From Flavobacterium crocinum (GTDB taxonomy: Bacteria > Bacteroidota > Bacteroidia > Flavobacteriales > Flavobacteriaceae): 64,000 nt of DNA. The stretch is from contig NZ_CP029255.1 of NCBI RefSeq assembly GCF_003122385.1, forward strand, positions 806,001 through 870,000. The letters are read 5' to 3'. Numbering within the stretch: position 1 is the first letter of the stretch; every line of letters starts with the position of its first letter. Under the pieces are notes generated by a model, which was not told the origin of the DNA, did not search any database, and was given only the letters and a program-made list of their open reading frames with translations. Shown here in pieces: positions 56,401 to 63,636 of the stretch. The position numbers and the translations under genes are program-made.

Positions 56401-58533
56401 ACAAGAAACATGGATGCAGGAACTTACGAATTTGTATTAGAATATTATGAAGACGGCGGTTTAGCAAGAAATTCTTTCTCATTTGGCATTCCAAAAGGAG
56501 ATCCATCTGAATATGGAGATAAAGTCTGGAATGTTTATGGTTATGAAAATGCCGACATAACATTAACCAATGTAAAATATGCAGGTTATTATGTCGATCC
56601 AAATACAAGTCCTGATTCAAGAATATATTGGCCAGTAGACAAATCTCCTTCAGCCGCTACAATCTGGCAAGGTGTTAAACTACCTGACAACTATTTTACA
56701 ACAGTTTACAAACGTAAAGGTTTTGAATGTGGACGTTATCAATTGCAAAGTATTACGCATGATGATGGCATAGAAATTTATATCGATGACAACTTGATAT
56801 ATTCAGAAAATGGCTGGAATCCTAACTCTTTCATGATCAACAACGGGACTACTTATGCTTTAAACAGTAACTCAAGAGTCGAAATTCGTGTAAGAGAAGA
56901 TGCGGGTGATGCTAATCTTGCTATTAATTTTATAAAAAATGATGTAGTAAATAATGGAGGTTCAATTGGAACAGTTGAAAGTGGAAGCAGTTTGGTTATT
57001 AAAGGCAATACAACACTATCCTCAGATCTTACTGTTTGTTCCTGTACTATTGATCCAAACTACACTTTAACCGTACCGGAAGGCGTTACACTAACGGTAG
57101 ATGAAAATATTACTGTAGGAGCAAATGGAAAATTACTTGTACAAAGTGGCGGATCATTATTACAAACGACTACAAGCACAACAATGTTTTCCGGAAGTAT
57201 AGACGCTTTTGAAATTCAAAGAGAAACCTATGTACGTCGTTATGACGGAACTTACTGGTCTATGCCTGTAACACACCCTGGTTTTAAAATGGTCAATTTC
57301 TCACCGAACACTTTAGCAGATAAATATTTAATTTACAATCCTTCGAAAGGATGGGAAGTTAATTATGGTGGAACAGAGGAAATGAAAACAGGTAAAGGTT
57401 ACGGTATCAGAGCTCCTCAATCGCATCCAATTGACACACAACAACTATTTAGAGGAGTATTTACAGGAACTCCAAATAATGGAGATATTCCGGTAACTGT
57501 TGAAAAAGGATTATGGAATTTAGTTGGAAATCCTTATCCTTCAGCTATAGATGCAGACACGTTCCTAAGAAATAATACAGGTGTAGGGGCAATATATTTA
57601 TGGGCTCATCAAAATCTTCCGGTTCAAAATGGTTCGGGAGATGGTAAGTATTATTACACAGACGATTTTAATATTTATAATAGTTTAGGAACCACAACAG
57701 GAAACCCATACAAGCGTTTCGAAGGATCCATAGCCGCTGCACAGGGATTTCTTATAAAAGCACCTGCAAATACAACTATTATAAACTTTAATAATCTTCA
57801 GCGTAAATCTGGGAATAATAGTCAGTTTTATAAAACAACGGCATCTGCTATTGAGAGAAACCGCGTATGGATTAATCTAACAAACACTACAGGGACATTT
57901 AAACAAATCCTGTTAGGATATGCTACCGGAGCAACCAATGTGATCGATGTTGATTTTGATGCTTTATCAATGGCAAGTACTAATGCTGTAGATTTCTATA
58001 GTATTAACAGCTCTAAAAAAATGGTTATTCAGGGGCGCGCATTGCCTTTCTTAAAAACTGATACTGTTCCGTTAGGAGTTATATTAACCGCAAAAGGAGA
58101 ATACACTATTGCAATTGATCATGCTGACGGATTCTTTAATGACGGTCAGGATATTTTTTTACAGGATAAAACAACCGGAAAAACAACCAACCTGCGCCTT
58201 GCTAATTATACTTTTACATCAGAAGCGGGTTCATTTAACAGTCGTTTTGTACTTCGTTATACAGACAATACATTAGGAACTGATGATTTTGAAAATAATG
58301 CAGACGGAATATTTGTTGCAGTTAAAAACAAAACAATAAACATTTCTTCTTCTAATGAATTAATCAACGAAGTAACAGTTTACAATTTGTTAGGTCAGGA
58401 AGTTTTCAGCAAAAAGAAAATCAGCAGCAATGCACTGGAAATTTCAAATTTACAAACCGGAAATCAGGTTTTATTGGTAAAAACAGCTCTTGAAAACGGA
58501 TCTGTATCTACTAAAAAAATAATAATGAATTAA
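53500..58533 (+). CDS. Giant T9SS surface protein: cadherin-like and PA14-like modules with shared C-terminal module
   Basis: The product is 1677 residues with a signal peptide (LLLILFLLPFLGFSQ). Three units of a beta-sandwich (recurrent YQVRYSxDxxF strand) each precede a cadherin-like Ig domain of about 85 residues (NGTVVVTPDNKIKFTP, then DFVGLTSFIYRI). A PA14-like region follows (about 870-1050, with YHFNLGSDDGVALYIDN), and a second similar piece (HDDGIEIYIDDNLIY). From about residue 1152 comes the shared module with the C-C pair CSC, YVRRYDGTYWSMPVT and GYGIRAPQ. Its last 350 residues are nearly identical to those of the gene at 46093-52326. A type-A T9SS tail ends the protein. Confidence 0.87.
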   Translation: MKKTLLLILFLLPFLGFSQIVDLVTWDSPSNFDAHILVSTSQVSAPKITGNNLMTSNSAGYYTNQWPVGNTINPAKYIQIGIKAEQGYKIDLTALRYAHLISNGLSDSPRKYQVRYSRDVSFPSDGTILLDNQTITAQKTNEIIYFPTGFTLLPGETIYFRFYAYARENVYWDGAGWGLVNSHLTSDGTYHLPTITGNVSPYIPTLTANNDTATTIQNNFTVINVLNNDLTGTNPISSVDIQSPPANGTVVVTPDNKIKFTPATDFVGLTSFIYRIGDGTNTSTATVNVTVNAPTTSSLVEWSGPDDTLPNIIAPANAVAADPFTVGPGTTLQLQPKGDGYNGYGWSTQFSIDESKYFEFTTSAKTGYKLKLDKFNFTYTPDANHFIERYQVRYSKDKDFATSFLLVDETTNAGKTNKSLDLSNITLYPDEKITIRIYGYKFKPGEYPNSPIFLANGVSKSPAGTVPTITGTVLNYDATELNANDDLVSTQEKRAISFDPLANDIHTTGASITFTQPSSAAGTVSANGNIFTFTPNDNFKGITSFTYTLTNGTKNSTATVSVYVNELTPRLIIWNGALMTPKAVVTDPNIIGNDITAGGNGVTLSPYANEFFVRGLENNGSTAENLNRYIQVSVTPKQKYNLTLSQFKFIYNSPGSQGATMFQVRYSTDPNFADNGTVLLGPTVAVKDTDREITLNFPAGTRVLSNKNETFYIRIYPYAVIDQSNGYFILKNGYGGDIGPTITGVVEPSNLITAVADAATVSSTEATPIPILANDENYTPLVSITTTQPAVGGTVQVNGTTNVIFTPTPGFTGTSTFEYTIYNGLNYSTATVTLNVKCEAPGNQTAFGTNSWIGYVYKLANTAPMPPNSSYPALPSTTITTYIGRVTENKNFDRDMGDGAVSGLTTEIPCEAAPTDRFLVRYKMKVDITEAGLYHFNLGSDDGVALYIDNVEVLREWYARGYVTNSFTRNMDAGTYEFVLEYYEDGGLARNSFSFGIPKGDPSEYGDKVWNVYGYENADITLTNVKYAGYYVDPNTSPDSRIYWPVDKSPSAATIWQGVKLPDNYFTTVYKRKGFECGRYQLQSITHDDGIEIYIDDNLIYSENGWNPNSFMINNGTTYALNSNSRVEIRVREDAGDANLAINFIKNDVVNNGGSIGTVESGSSLVIKGNTTLSSDLTVCSCTIDPNYTLTVPEGVTLTVDENITVGANGKLLVQSGGSLLQTTTSTTMFSGSIDAFEIQRETYVRRYDGTYWSMPVTHPGFKMVNFSPNTLADKYLIYNPSKGWEVNYGGTEEMKTGKGYGIRAPQSHPIDTQQLFRGVFTGTPNNGDIPVTVEKGLWNLVGNPYPSAIDADTFLRNNTGVGAIYLWAHQNLPVQNGSGDGKYYYTDDFNIYNSLGTTTGNPYKRFEGSIAAAQGFLIKAPANTTIINFNNLQRKSGNNSQFYKTTASAIERNRVWINLTNTTGTFKQILLGYATGATNVIDVDFDALSMASTNAVDFYSINSSKKMVIQGRALPFLKTDTVPLGVILTAKGEYTIAIDHADGFFNDGQDIFLQDKTTGKTTNLRLANYTFTSEAGSFNSRFVLRYTDNTLGTDDFENNADGIFVAVKNKTINISSSNELINEVTVYNLLGQEVFSKKKISSNALEISNLQTGNQVLLVKTALENGSVSTKKIIMN

Positions 58534-58560
58534 TCCTTATTTCGGTTATTCTATAAAAAT

Positions 58561-58586
58561 AAAACCCATCGTAACTGATGGGTTTT
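58561..58586. terminator. Bidirectional terminator
   Basis: AAAACCCATC and GATGGGTTTT pair across six bases, flanked by A and T runs, between convergent genes. Confidence 0.88.
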
Positions 58587-58591
58587 ATTTT

Positions 58592-59206
58592 TTATTCTTC
58601 TTTTAATTCGTCTATTACTTTTTTAATTTCTTTTGCAAATTTTCCATAAAAATGATGCACCCACCACTCTAAAGAGATCCCCATAGAAAGAACAACAAAA
58701 ACCACTATTAAAAAGAATCCGATTAATTCACTTTTAGAAAATTCCAAATCAAAAAATCCCGGAATTTTGGAGAATTTGTAATAGTAAAAACCAAGTAAGT
58801 ACAAAACTAAAAACGGCGTTAATGCAAAACCAAATGTTTTATAAAGCTCCATATTTAACCGGATATCAAAATAAGTTTCATACAGACTGTCTTTTGTTTT
58901 CAAAGTAATAGTATTCAATCTTTTATAAAAAAAGTACAACTTTGTCAAATAATAAACACAAACAGCCACAAAGAGACTAAAAAGCAAATAATAAAAAAAA
59001 ACTGCTTTTGATGAAAAACTACAAATCACAGGAACAAAACCAATTGAAATAATGGCGACTATTTGGTAAATGAACTCTTTTTCTAAGTTCTTTCTAATTC
59101 TATCCAATGGTGTATTGGCAGACTGAATTTTTTCTAAATTAGTTGGAAGAATAACATTTTCAGATCTTTCGTTATTCCATGCATTTTGTATATCGTTAAA
59201 ATCCAT
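58592..59206 (-). CDS. Four-span membrane protein coupled to a sigma factor
   Basis: The product is 204 residues. The N-terminal 45 residues are cytoplasmic and acidic/polar (MDFNDIQNAWNNERSENV). Four hydrophobic segments follow (about 48-66, 70-88, 125-143, 160-180), then a Lys-rich C-terminal tail. It overlaps the sigma-factor gene by 11 bp, the usual position of an anti-sigma factor, but no known anti-sigma domain is recognised. An N-terminal sigma-binding segment is a plausible inference. Confidence 0.7.
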   Translation of the reverse strand: MDFNDIQNAWNNERSENVILPTNLEKIQSANTPLDRIRKNLEKEFIYQIVAIISIGFVPVICSFSSKAVFFYYLLFSLFVAVCVYYLTKLYFFYKRLNTITLKTKDSLYETYFDIRLNMELYKTFGFALTPFLVLYLLGFYYYKFSKIPGFFDLEFSKSELIGFFLIVVFVVLSMGISLEWWVHHFYGKFAKEIKKVIDELKEE

Positions 59207-59699
59207 ATCCCTGATTTTTAATAATTTCTTTTAATTTTTCTTTGGCTCTGTTTAATTTCACTCTGGCGTTTCCTTCTGAAATTCCCATATTTTGACCGAT
59301 TTCTTTATGTGAAAAACCTTCTAACTGATAGAATATTATGGCCTTATCAATTTTATCCAGTTTTTGTACTGCTTTATAAAAATGATCCAGCTGGCTTTCT
59401 TTTATATATGAATCGCTTTCGTCTTCTTTAATATTCTCCGAAGCAATTTCATATTTGTCTACTTTTCTTTTTTCTTTCTTCAGAAAAACAATTGCCGTAT
59501 TCACTGCAACTCTGTACATCCAGGTTGAAAACTGACTTTCATTCCGAAACGAATCATACGATTTCCAAAGCTGACATATAATTTCCTGAAACAAATCCTG
59601 CTGATCATCAGAATTATCCATATACATTTTGGAAACTTTATACAAAATTCCTTTATGGCATTCAATCCGATTCAAAAACTCTTGTTCTTTCTCTTTCAA
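59196..59699 (-). CDS. ECF-type RNA polymerase sigma factor
   Basis: The product is 167 residues. Region 2 is visible as DQQDLFQEIICQLWKSYDSF and FSTWMYRVAVN, and region 4 as FYQLEGFSHKEIGQNMG and VKLNRAKEKLKEII. It would direct RNA polymerase to a small regulon, possibly envelope stress. The end overlaps a putative membrane partner gene by 11 bp, and the start lies 7 bp after a TraB/GumN gene, so all three form one operon. Confidence 0.92.
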   Translation of the reverse strand: MKEKEQEFLNRIECHKGILYKVSKMYMDNSDDQQDLFQEIICQLWKSYDSFRNESQFSTWMYRVAVNTAIVFLKKEKRKVDKYEIASENIKEDESDSYIKESQLDHFYKAVQKLDKIDKAIIFYQLEGFSHKEIGQNMGISEGNARVKLNRAKEKLKEIIKNQGYGF

Positions 59700-59706
59700 A
59701 ACAGAT

Positions 59707-60564
59707 TTAGTTCATTACAGGTTTTACAGTATATCCTTCTTTTCTCAATAAGTTAATTACACCATATTCTCCACCTAAATGTCCTGCACCAACAGCAAAG
59801 AAAATACTGTTTTGATTCATAATCTCAGGCATGACTTTAACCCAATTTAAATTTCTATTGTCAAGAATTTGTTTTTTAGTTTTCTCGCTGGTCACTTTTA
59901 AATCGGTTGATAACGCATACATTGCTTCAATATTTTCAGCTTTATAAGCATCTACCAAATCGGTTGTTTCTTCAGAAGTTGATTCATCCAGAAGCTTTAA
60001 AATTTCATCATTCGAATAGGCATTTTCAAGAATTTCAAATTGTGCTTTAACTGTTTCAAGCCCCAAAACAGCAATATTTCTTTCTTTTGCCAGTCCTGAA
60101 AATTCCATTTCATAAAATTTCAAATCTGTACAACCAAAACTTTTCACAGAAATCAAACTTAAAACCGTCAAAAGACTAAAATTATCTATTTGTTGTACGC
60201 TCATTCCTGTACTTTTTTTCAAGATTGAATCTAATTTGACTAATTGTTCCGGACTTAGTTTTTTACTAAGTGGTTCTTTTCCCATAGCCAATTGTTGCAT
60301 CTGACTCATTTCTGCAGGATCTGTAAAATTGATTTCTAAATATAATTTATCCGAATTATTAAATGCCTTTTTTGTTTTTTCGGATAAAAAATAATCTTTA
60401 GAACAAATCATATGAATTGTTCCATATAAATAAGATGATTTTTTAAGTCCCTTTCCTGAAACTTCCCAAAGAAGTGAATTTTCCAGTTTTGAAGATTGTG
60501 ACTGTACCGAAATAGTACAAATCAAAAAGAAAAATAATAAAGAAGATTTAAGTATTTTTTTCAT
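59707..60564 (-). CDS. TraB/GumN-family protein, exported
   Basis: The product is 285 residues from the ATG at 60564, giving a signal peptide (MKKILKSSLLFFFLICTISV to QSQ). An upstream extension of 14 residues is unlikely. Family landmarks are SSYLYGTIHMICSKDYF near the start and AVGAGHLGGEYGVINLLRK near the end, carrying the conserved Gly/His positions. TraB/GumN proteins resemble Tiki-type metalloproteases, but activity of bacterial members is rarely proven. It is the first gene of the operon with the sigma factor. Confidence 0.88.
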   Translation of the reverse strand: MKKILKSSLLFFFLICTISVQSQSSKLENSLLWEVSGKGLKKSSYLYGTIHMICSKDYFLSEKTKKAFNNSDKLYLEINFTDPAEMSQMQQLAMGKEPLSKKLSPEQLVKLDSILKKSTGMSVQQIDNFSLLTVLSLISVKSFGCTDLKFYEMEFSGLAKERNIAVLGLETVKAQFEILENAYSNDEILKLLDESTSEETTDLVDAYKAENIEAMYALSTDLKVTSEKTKKQILDNRNLNWVKVMPEIMNQNSIFFAVGAGHLGGEYGVINLLRKEGYTVKPVMN

Positions 60565-60658
60565 AATGGTTATTTTGATTACCAATTGTAAGTAATCATA
60601 TAACAAAAACGTTACAAAAAATTTTGAGTTTTTTTTACATACTAAAATTCAAAATGGG

Positions 60659-61135
60659 CCACGGATACAACAGATTAAACTGATTCCTTACGGATTTTTC
60701 AAGTTTGATTTTCTATTATTTGTGTAAATTACTCTTTTAAATTCTGGTGTTTCACCAAAATTTAATAATAATCCTATTTCAATTTCTGTTGACTTTAAAT
60801 AATTTACTAATTGGGCTATATGAGAACTTATTAGATATTCACAAGCTTTGAGTTCCACAATTATGGTATTTTCAATTAACAAATCAGCATAAAATTCTCC
60901 TACCAACTGATTTTTAAAGTATACTTTAATCTGTTTTTGAGGCTCAACTTTATAGCCTTGCGCTTTTAGTTCAAAATACATTGCATTTTGGTATACTTTT
61001 TCTAAAAATCCATATCCTAGTTGATTATAAACATCATAAAAAATTTTTAGTATTGATTTTGATATTTCCTTATGCAATAAATCATTCATACAATTATCTG
61101 TAAAAACCTGTTTAGATCAGTTTTATCAGTGTAGT
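60659..61135. mobile_element. Candidate GxxExxY cassette with imperfect terminal inverted repeats
   Basis: The left end (60659-60695) and right end (61096-61135) are imperfect inverted repeats of about 38 bp. They share ACxGATA-type, AACxGAT-type and TAAAC-type blocks in the same order from each edge inward, ending in TTACxGAT. The GxxExxY gene fills the interior: its stop lies inside the left repeat and its start is 7 bp inside the right repeat. No transposase or clear target duplication is visible. The size, about 477 bp, fits a mini-element mobilised in trans or a relic. Confidence 0.55.
60688..61089 (-). CDS. GxxExxY-family protein (PD-(D/E)XK-like)
   Basis: The product is 133 residues. 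The naming motif is GFLEKVY (Gly27, Glu30, Tyr33). A nuclease-fold-like signature follows, with Asp69 and then Glu79-Leu-Lys81 (VELKACEYL). This resembles the catalytic core of PD-(D/E)XK nucleases, although activity is not established for the family. The ATG overlaps the stop of the bioF-like gene (ATGA). It is enclosed by inverted repeats, so it may be part of a mobile cassette and not a functional partner of its neighbours. Confidence 0.85.
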   Translation of the reverse strand: MNDLLHKEISKSILKIFYDVYNQLGYGFLEKVYQNAMYFELKAQGYKVEPQKQIKVYFKNQLVGEFYADLLIENTIIVELKACEYLISSHIAQLVNYLKSTEIEIGLLLNFGETPEFKRVIYTNNRKSNLKNP

Positions 61136-62270
61136 AAAATATGAAATTTCTTATAAATTCAAGAATCCGGCTAATTTCTTCCTGAGAATTATAACTATGA
61201 AGACATAATCTCAATCTTTCCTGCCCTTCCGGAACCAATGGTGAAAAAATTGATTGCACATCAAAACCTTTATTCTGAAGTTCTTCCGCCAATTCTTTTA
61301 TAGTATCACAACCAGGCATAATTGCAGAATGAATTGCCGATTTACTGTGAACGAACATTGGTTTTAAGCCCAATAAGTTCTTCTGCTGATTGAAAAACAC
61401 AATGTTTTGACGAAGTTCTTTGATGGCTTCATTTTCTATTTTCAACTGTTGATAAGCAGTAAAAATAGTCGCGACAGAATGTGGAGACAAAGCCGTGCTT
61501 TGTATCAGGTTTTCTGAGAAATTTACAAGATATTCTTTCAGTTCTTCCGAACCTAAAATTACCGAACCATAACATCCCAGACCTTTTCCAAAACTTATAA
61601 TTCGGGCAAAAACACTATTATGCAATTGCAGATACTGAATGAGTCCTTCACCTTTCTCACCAAAAACCCCTAATGCAGAGGATTCTTCAACAATTAAATA
61701 ACAATTGTATTTCTCTGAAAGTTTAATTAATTCTTCCAGATTGGGACTATCTCCGTCAAGAGAAAAAACGCTTTCTGTAACAATATAAATGTTTGTATTT
61801 GGGAATTTCAGAATAAATTGTTCTAAATCTTCAGCATCATTATGAATAAATTGAAATGATTTTGCCTTTGACATTTCAATTCCGTCTTTAATCAGGGCAT
61901 GACATAATTCATCATACAAAATAACATCATTTTCCTGCGCTAGCGCTTCAAAAAAACCAACACTGGCATCGTAATCCGAATTTACAATTAAAGCTGCTTC
62001 TACCTCATGAAAATCGGCTATAAAGTTTTCTGCAATTTGATAAAGAGAATGGTTACCTGAAATCAATCTCGAACCCGTTGCTCCATTTTGAAAGATTTCA
62101 TTTTCTACCAGATAAGCATGAACATGCTTGAAAATAATTTCAGATTTCGAAAAACCAATATAATCATCAGAAGCAAAATCAACAGGATTATTAAAAACCG
62201 GGAGTTTTTGAAAAGAATTACATTGTTTGTAATTCTCCAGTTTCTGATTTAGATTTTCTGGTAGTTTCAT
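61086..62270 (-). CDS. BioF-like alpha-oxoamine synthase with atypical active-site residues
   Basis: The product is 394 residues. It follows the BioF/KBL fold: NGATGSRLISGNHSLY near the start, DELCHALIKDG, the PLP Lys229 in SFGKGLGCYG and the C-terminal LRLCLHSYNSQEEI. At the PLP pyridine-binding site it reads VEESSALGVFG where the family has DEAH-type, so the Asp is Glu195 and the His is Ser198. It could still make 8-amino-7-oxononanoate from pimeloyl donor and alanine, or it may be a diverged paralogue. The last residues (TDKTDLNRFLQIIV) are encoded by the repeat at the edge of the GxxExxY cassette. It is not linked to other bio genes here. Confidence 0.8.
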   Translation of the reverse strand: MKLPENLNQKLENYKQCNSFQKLPVFNNPVDFASDDYIGFSKSEIIFKHVHAYLVENEIFQNGATGSRLISGNHSLYQIAENFIADFHEVEAALIVNSDYDASVGFFEALAQENDVILYDELCHALIKDGIEMSKAKSFQFIHNDAEDLEQFILKFPNTNIYIVTESVFSLDGDSPNLEELIKLSEKYNCYLIVEESSALGVFGEKGEGLIQYLQLHNSVFARIISFGKGLGCYGSVILGSEELKEYLVNFSENLIQSTALSPHSVATIFTAYQQLKIENEAIKELRQNIVFFNQQKNLLGLKPMFVHSKSAIHSAIMPGCDTIKELAEELQNKGFDVQSIFSPLVPEGQERLRLCLHSYNSQEEISRILEFIRNFIFYYTDKTDLNRFLQIIV

Positions 62271-62464
62271 AAAACAAAGTTAGAGAAAAATAGCATGATC
62301 ATAATGTTCACTTATCAGGGTAAAGACATGAACTTTTATTTATTGAAGTCTTTATTCAAAAACCTCATTTTCGATTTTTCAAAAAAACATCGTTTATAAT
62401 TATTTTTTTATCGTTTATCAATAATTTTTATATATTTACAAATAAATCAAAACAAACATTTATT

Positions 62465-63337
62465 ATGAAATCAACCAAATACTTTGCTTCATTTTTATAT
62501 TTTTCACTCTCTTTTATAGTAATCGTTTATGCTCTTTATTTTACTATTGGTATATCCGCCATTTTTTTTGGCAATGACGGACAATACATTTACAAAATTG
62601 GCGATACTACCACGATAATAGGAAATAAAAACTCCGAAGGAACTTTAGTACCTGTTACATTAACTGTACAAATTCCGGATTCTATCAATATAAATAAATC
62701 ATATTTTGGCGCAAGCGGATCTGACACCTATCCGGCTATAAAAAATCAATTCTTGAAAGAAAACAAAAAAACAAAGGCGATAAACCTGTATAGTGTTAAT
62801 TCTATGAAAGAAGAAGGATCTATCATGATTGATGAAAATGGAAACTACATGAATCGAAAACCAAGTTTTTTCAAATTTATTAAATATGAACATTTTGGAA
62901 ATTCTCAATACTTAAAAATTAAAACTACGAACACCTGGACAAACTTTGTACTAATGTTAAGAGGATATCTTAATGCTCTTTTTTACATTTTGGAAATGTA
63001 TTTTTTAGCACTAATTTTGAAAGAATTAGCCAAAGAAATTTATTTTTCGAAAATTATAGCTAAATACGTTTCCAAGCTGGGTTACTTATTACTTTTTTCA
63101 CAATTAATCCCAGTTATATATATGTTTGTTGATTTAAAATTATTTGGACTTATAACAATAAGTCCTCAAATCTTAGCATCTTTACAAGATACTTATTTCG
63201 AAAACATATCTGTTTCATTTAATCCTACTATTGATGGAAACATTTACATCATTTTATTAGGCTGTGTATTAGTATTACTAACCAAATTGATGGAAAGAGG
63301 AACAACATTAGAAGAAGAAAGCGAATTAACAATATAA
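62465..63337 (+). CDS. DUF2975 membrane protein
   Basis: The product is 290 residues. An N-terminal membrane span (about 8-35), a polar extracytoplasmic loop, and three further spans near 165-185, 200-220 and 255-275 can be drawn. The C-terminal half has the layout of DUF2975 proteins (KELAKEIYFSKIIAKYVSKL, then LMERGTTLEEESEL). It is followed 5 bp later by a small XRE-type regulator, a pairing that is common for DUF2975 genes and suggests a co-regulated membrane/regulator unit. Function is unknown. Confidence 0.8.
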   Translation: MKSTKYFASFLYFSLSFIVIVYALYFTIGISAIFFGNDGQYIYKIGDTTTIIGNKNSEGTLVPVTLTVQIPDSININKSYFGASGSDTYPAIKNQFLKENKKTKAINLYSVNSMKEEGSIMIDENGNYMNRKPSFFKFIKYEHFGNSQYLKIKTTNTWTNFVLMLRGYLNALFYILEMYFLALILKELAKEIYFSKIIAKYVSKLGYLLLFSQLIPVIYMFVDLKLFGLITISPQILASLQDTYFENISVSFNPTIDGNIYIILLGCVLVLLTKLMERGTTLEEESELTI

Positions 63338-63342
63338 ATTTT

Positions 63343-63555
63343 ATGCCAATCATTGTAAATCTCGATGTAATGCTCGCCAAAAGGAAAATGCGTTTGAACG
63401 AATTAGCAGAGCGAATTGGCATCACAACAGCAAACCTTTCAATTTTGAAAACCGGAAAAGCAAAGGCTATACGATTTTCAACTTTAGAACTTATTTGTGA
63501 TGTCTTAGAATGTCAGCCAGGAGATATCATGGAATATGCAAAAGGAGAAGAATAG
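63343..63555 (+). CDS. Small XRE/Cro-type transcriptional regulator
   Basis: The product is 70 residues and consists almost entirely of one helix-turn-helix (LNELAERIGITTANLSILKT, then STLELICDVLECQPGDIMEY). This is the YozG-like type typically encoded beside DUF2975 proteins. Translation is probably coupled to the upstream gene (5-bp gap). It may repress its own operon. Confidence 0.92.
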   Translation: MPIIVNLDVMLAKRKMRLNELAERIGITTANLSILKTGKAKAIRFSTLELICDVLECQPGDIMEYAKGEE

Positions 63556-63596
63556 AGAGCTAGACAAGCATAATAAATATAAGTTGCAATAAAAAC

Positions 63597-63626
63597 AAAC
63601 AGCGGATTGAATTAATCCGCTGTTTT
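63597..63626. terminator. Bidirectional terminator
   Basis: AAACAGCGGATT and AATCCGCTGTTT pair perfectly across five bases, followed by T, between convergent genes. Confidence 0.9.
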
Positions 63627-63636
63627 AAATTTAATC

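Noticed and set aside
60688..61089. GxxExxY gene and neighbour as a toxin-antitoxin pair
   Set aside because: The adjacent gene is a BioF-like enzyme, and the gene is bounded by repeats on both sides; no antitoxin-like partner is present.
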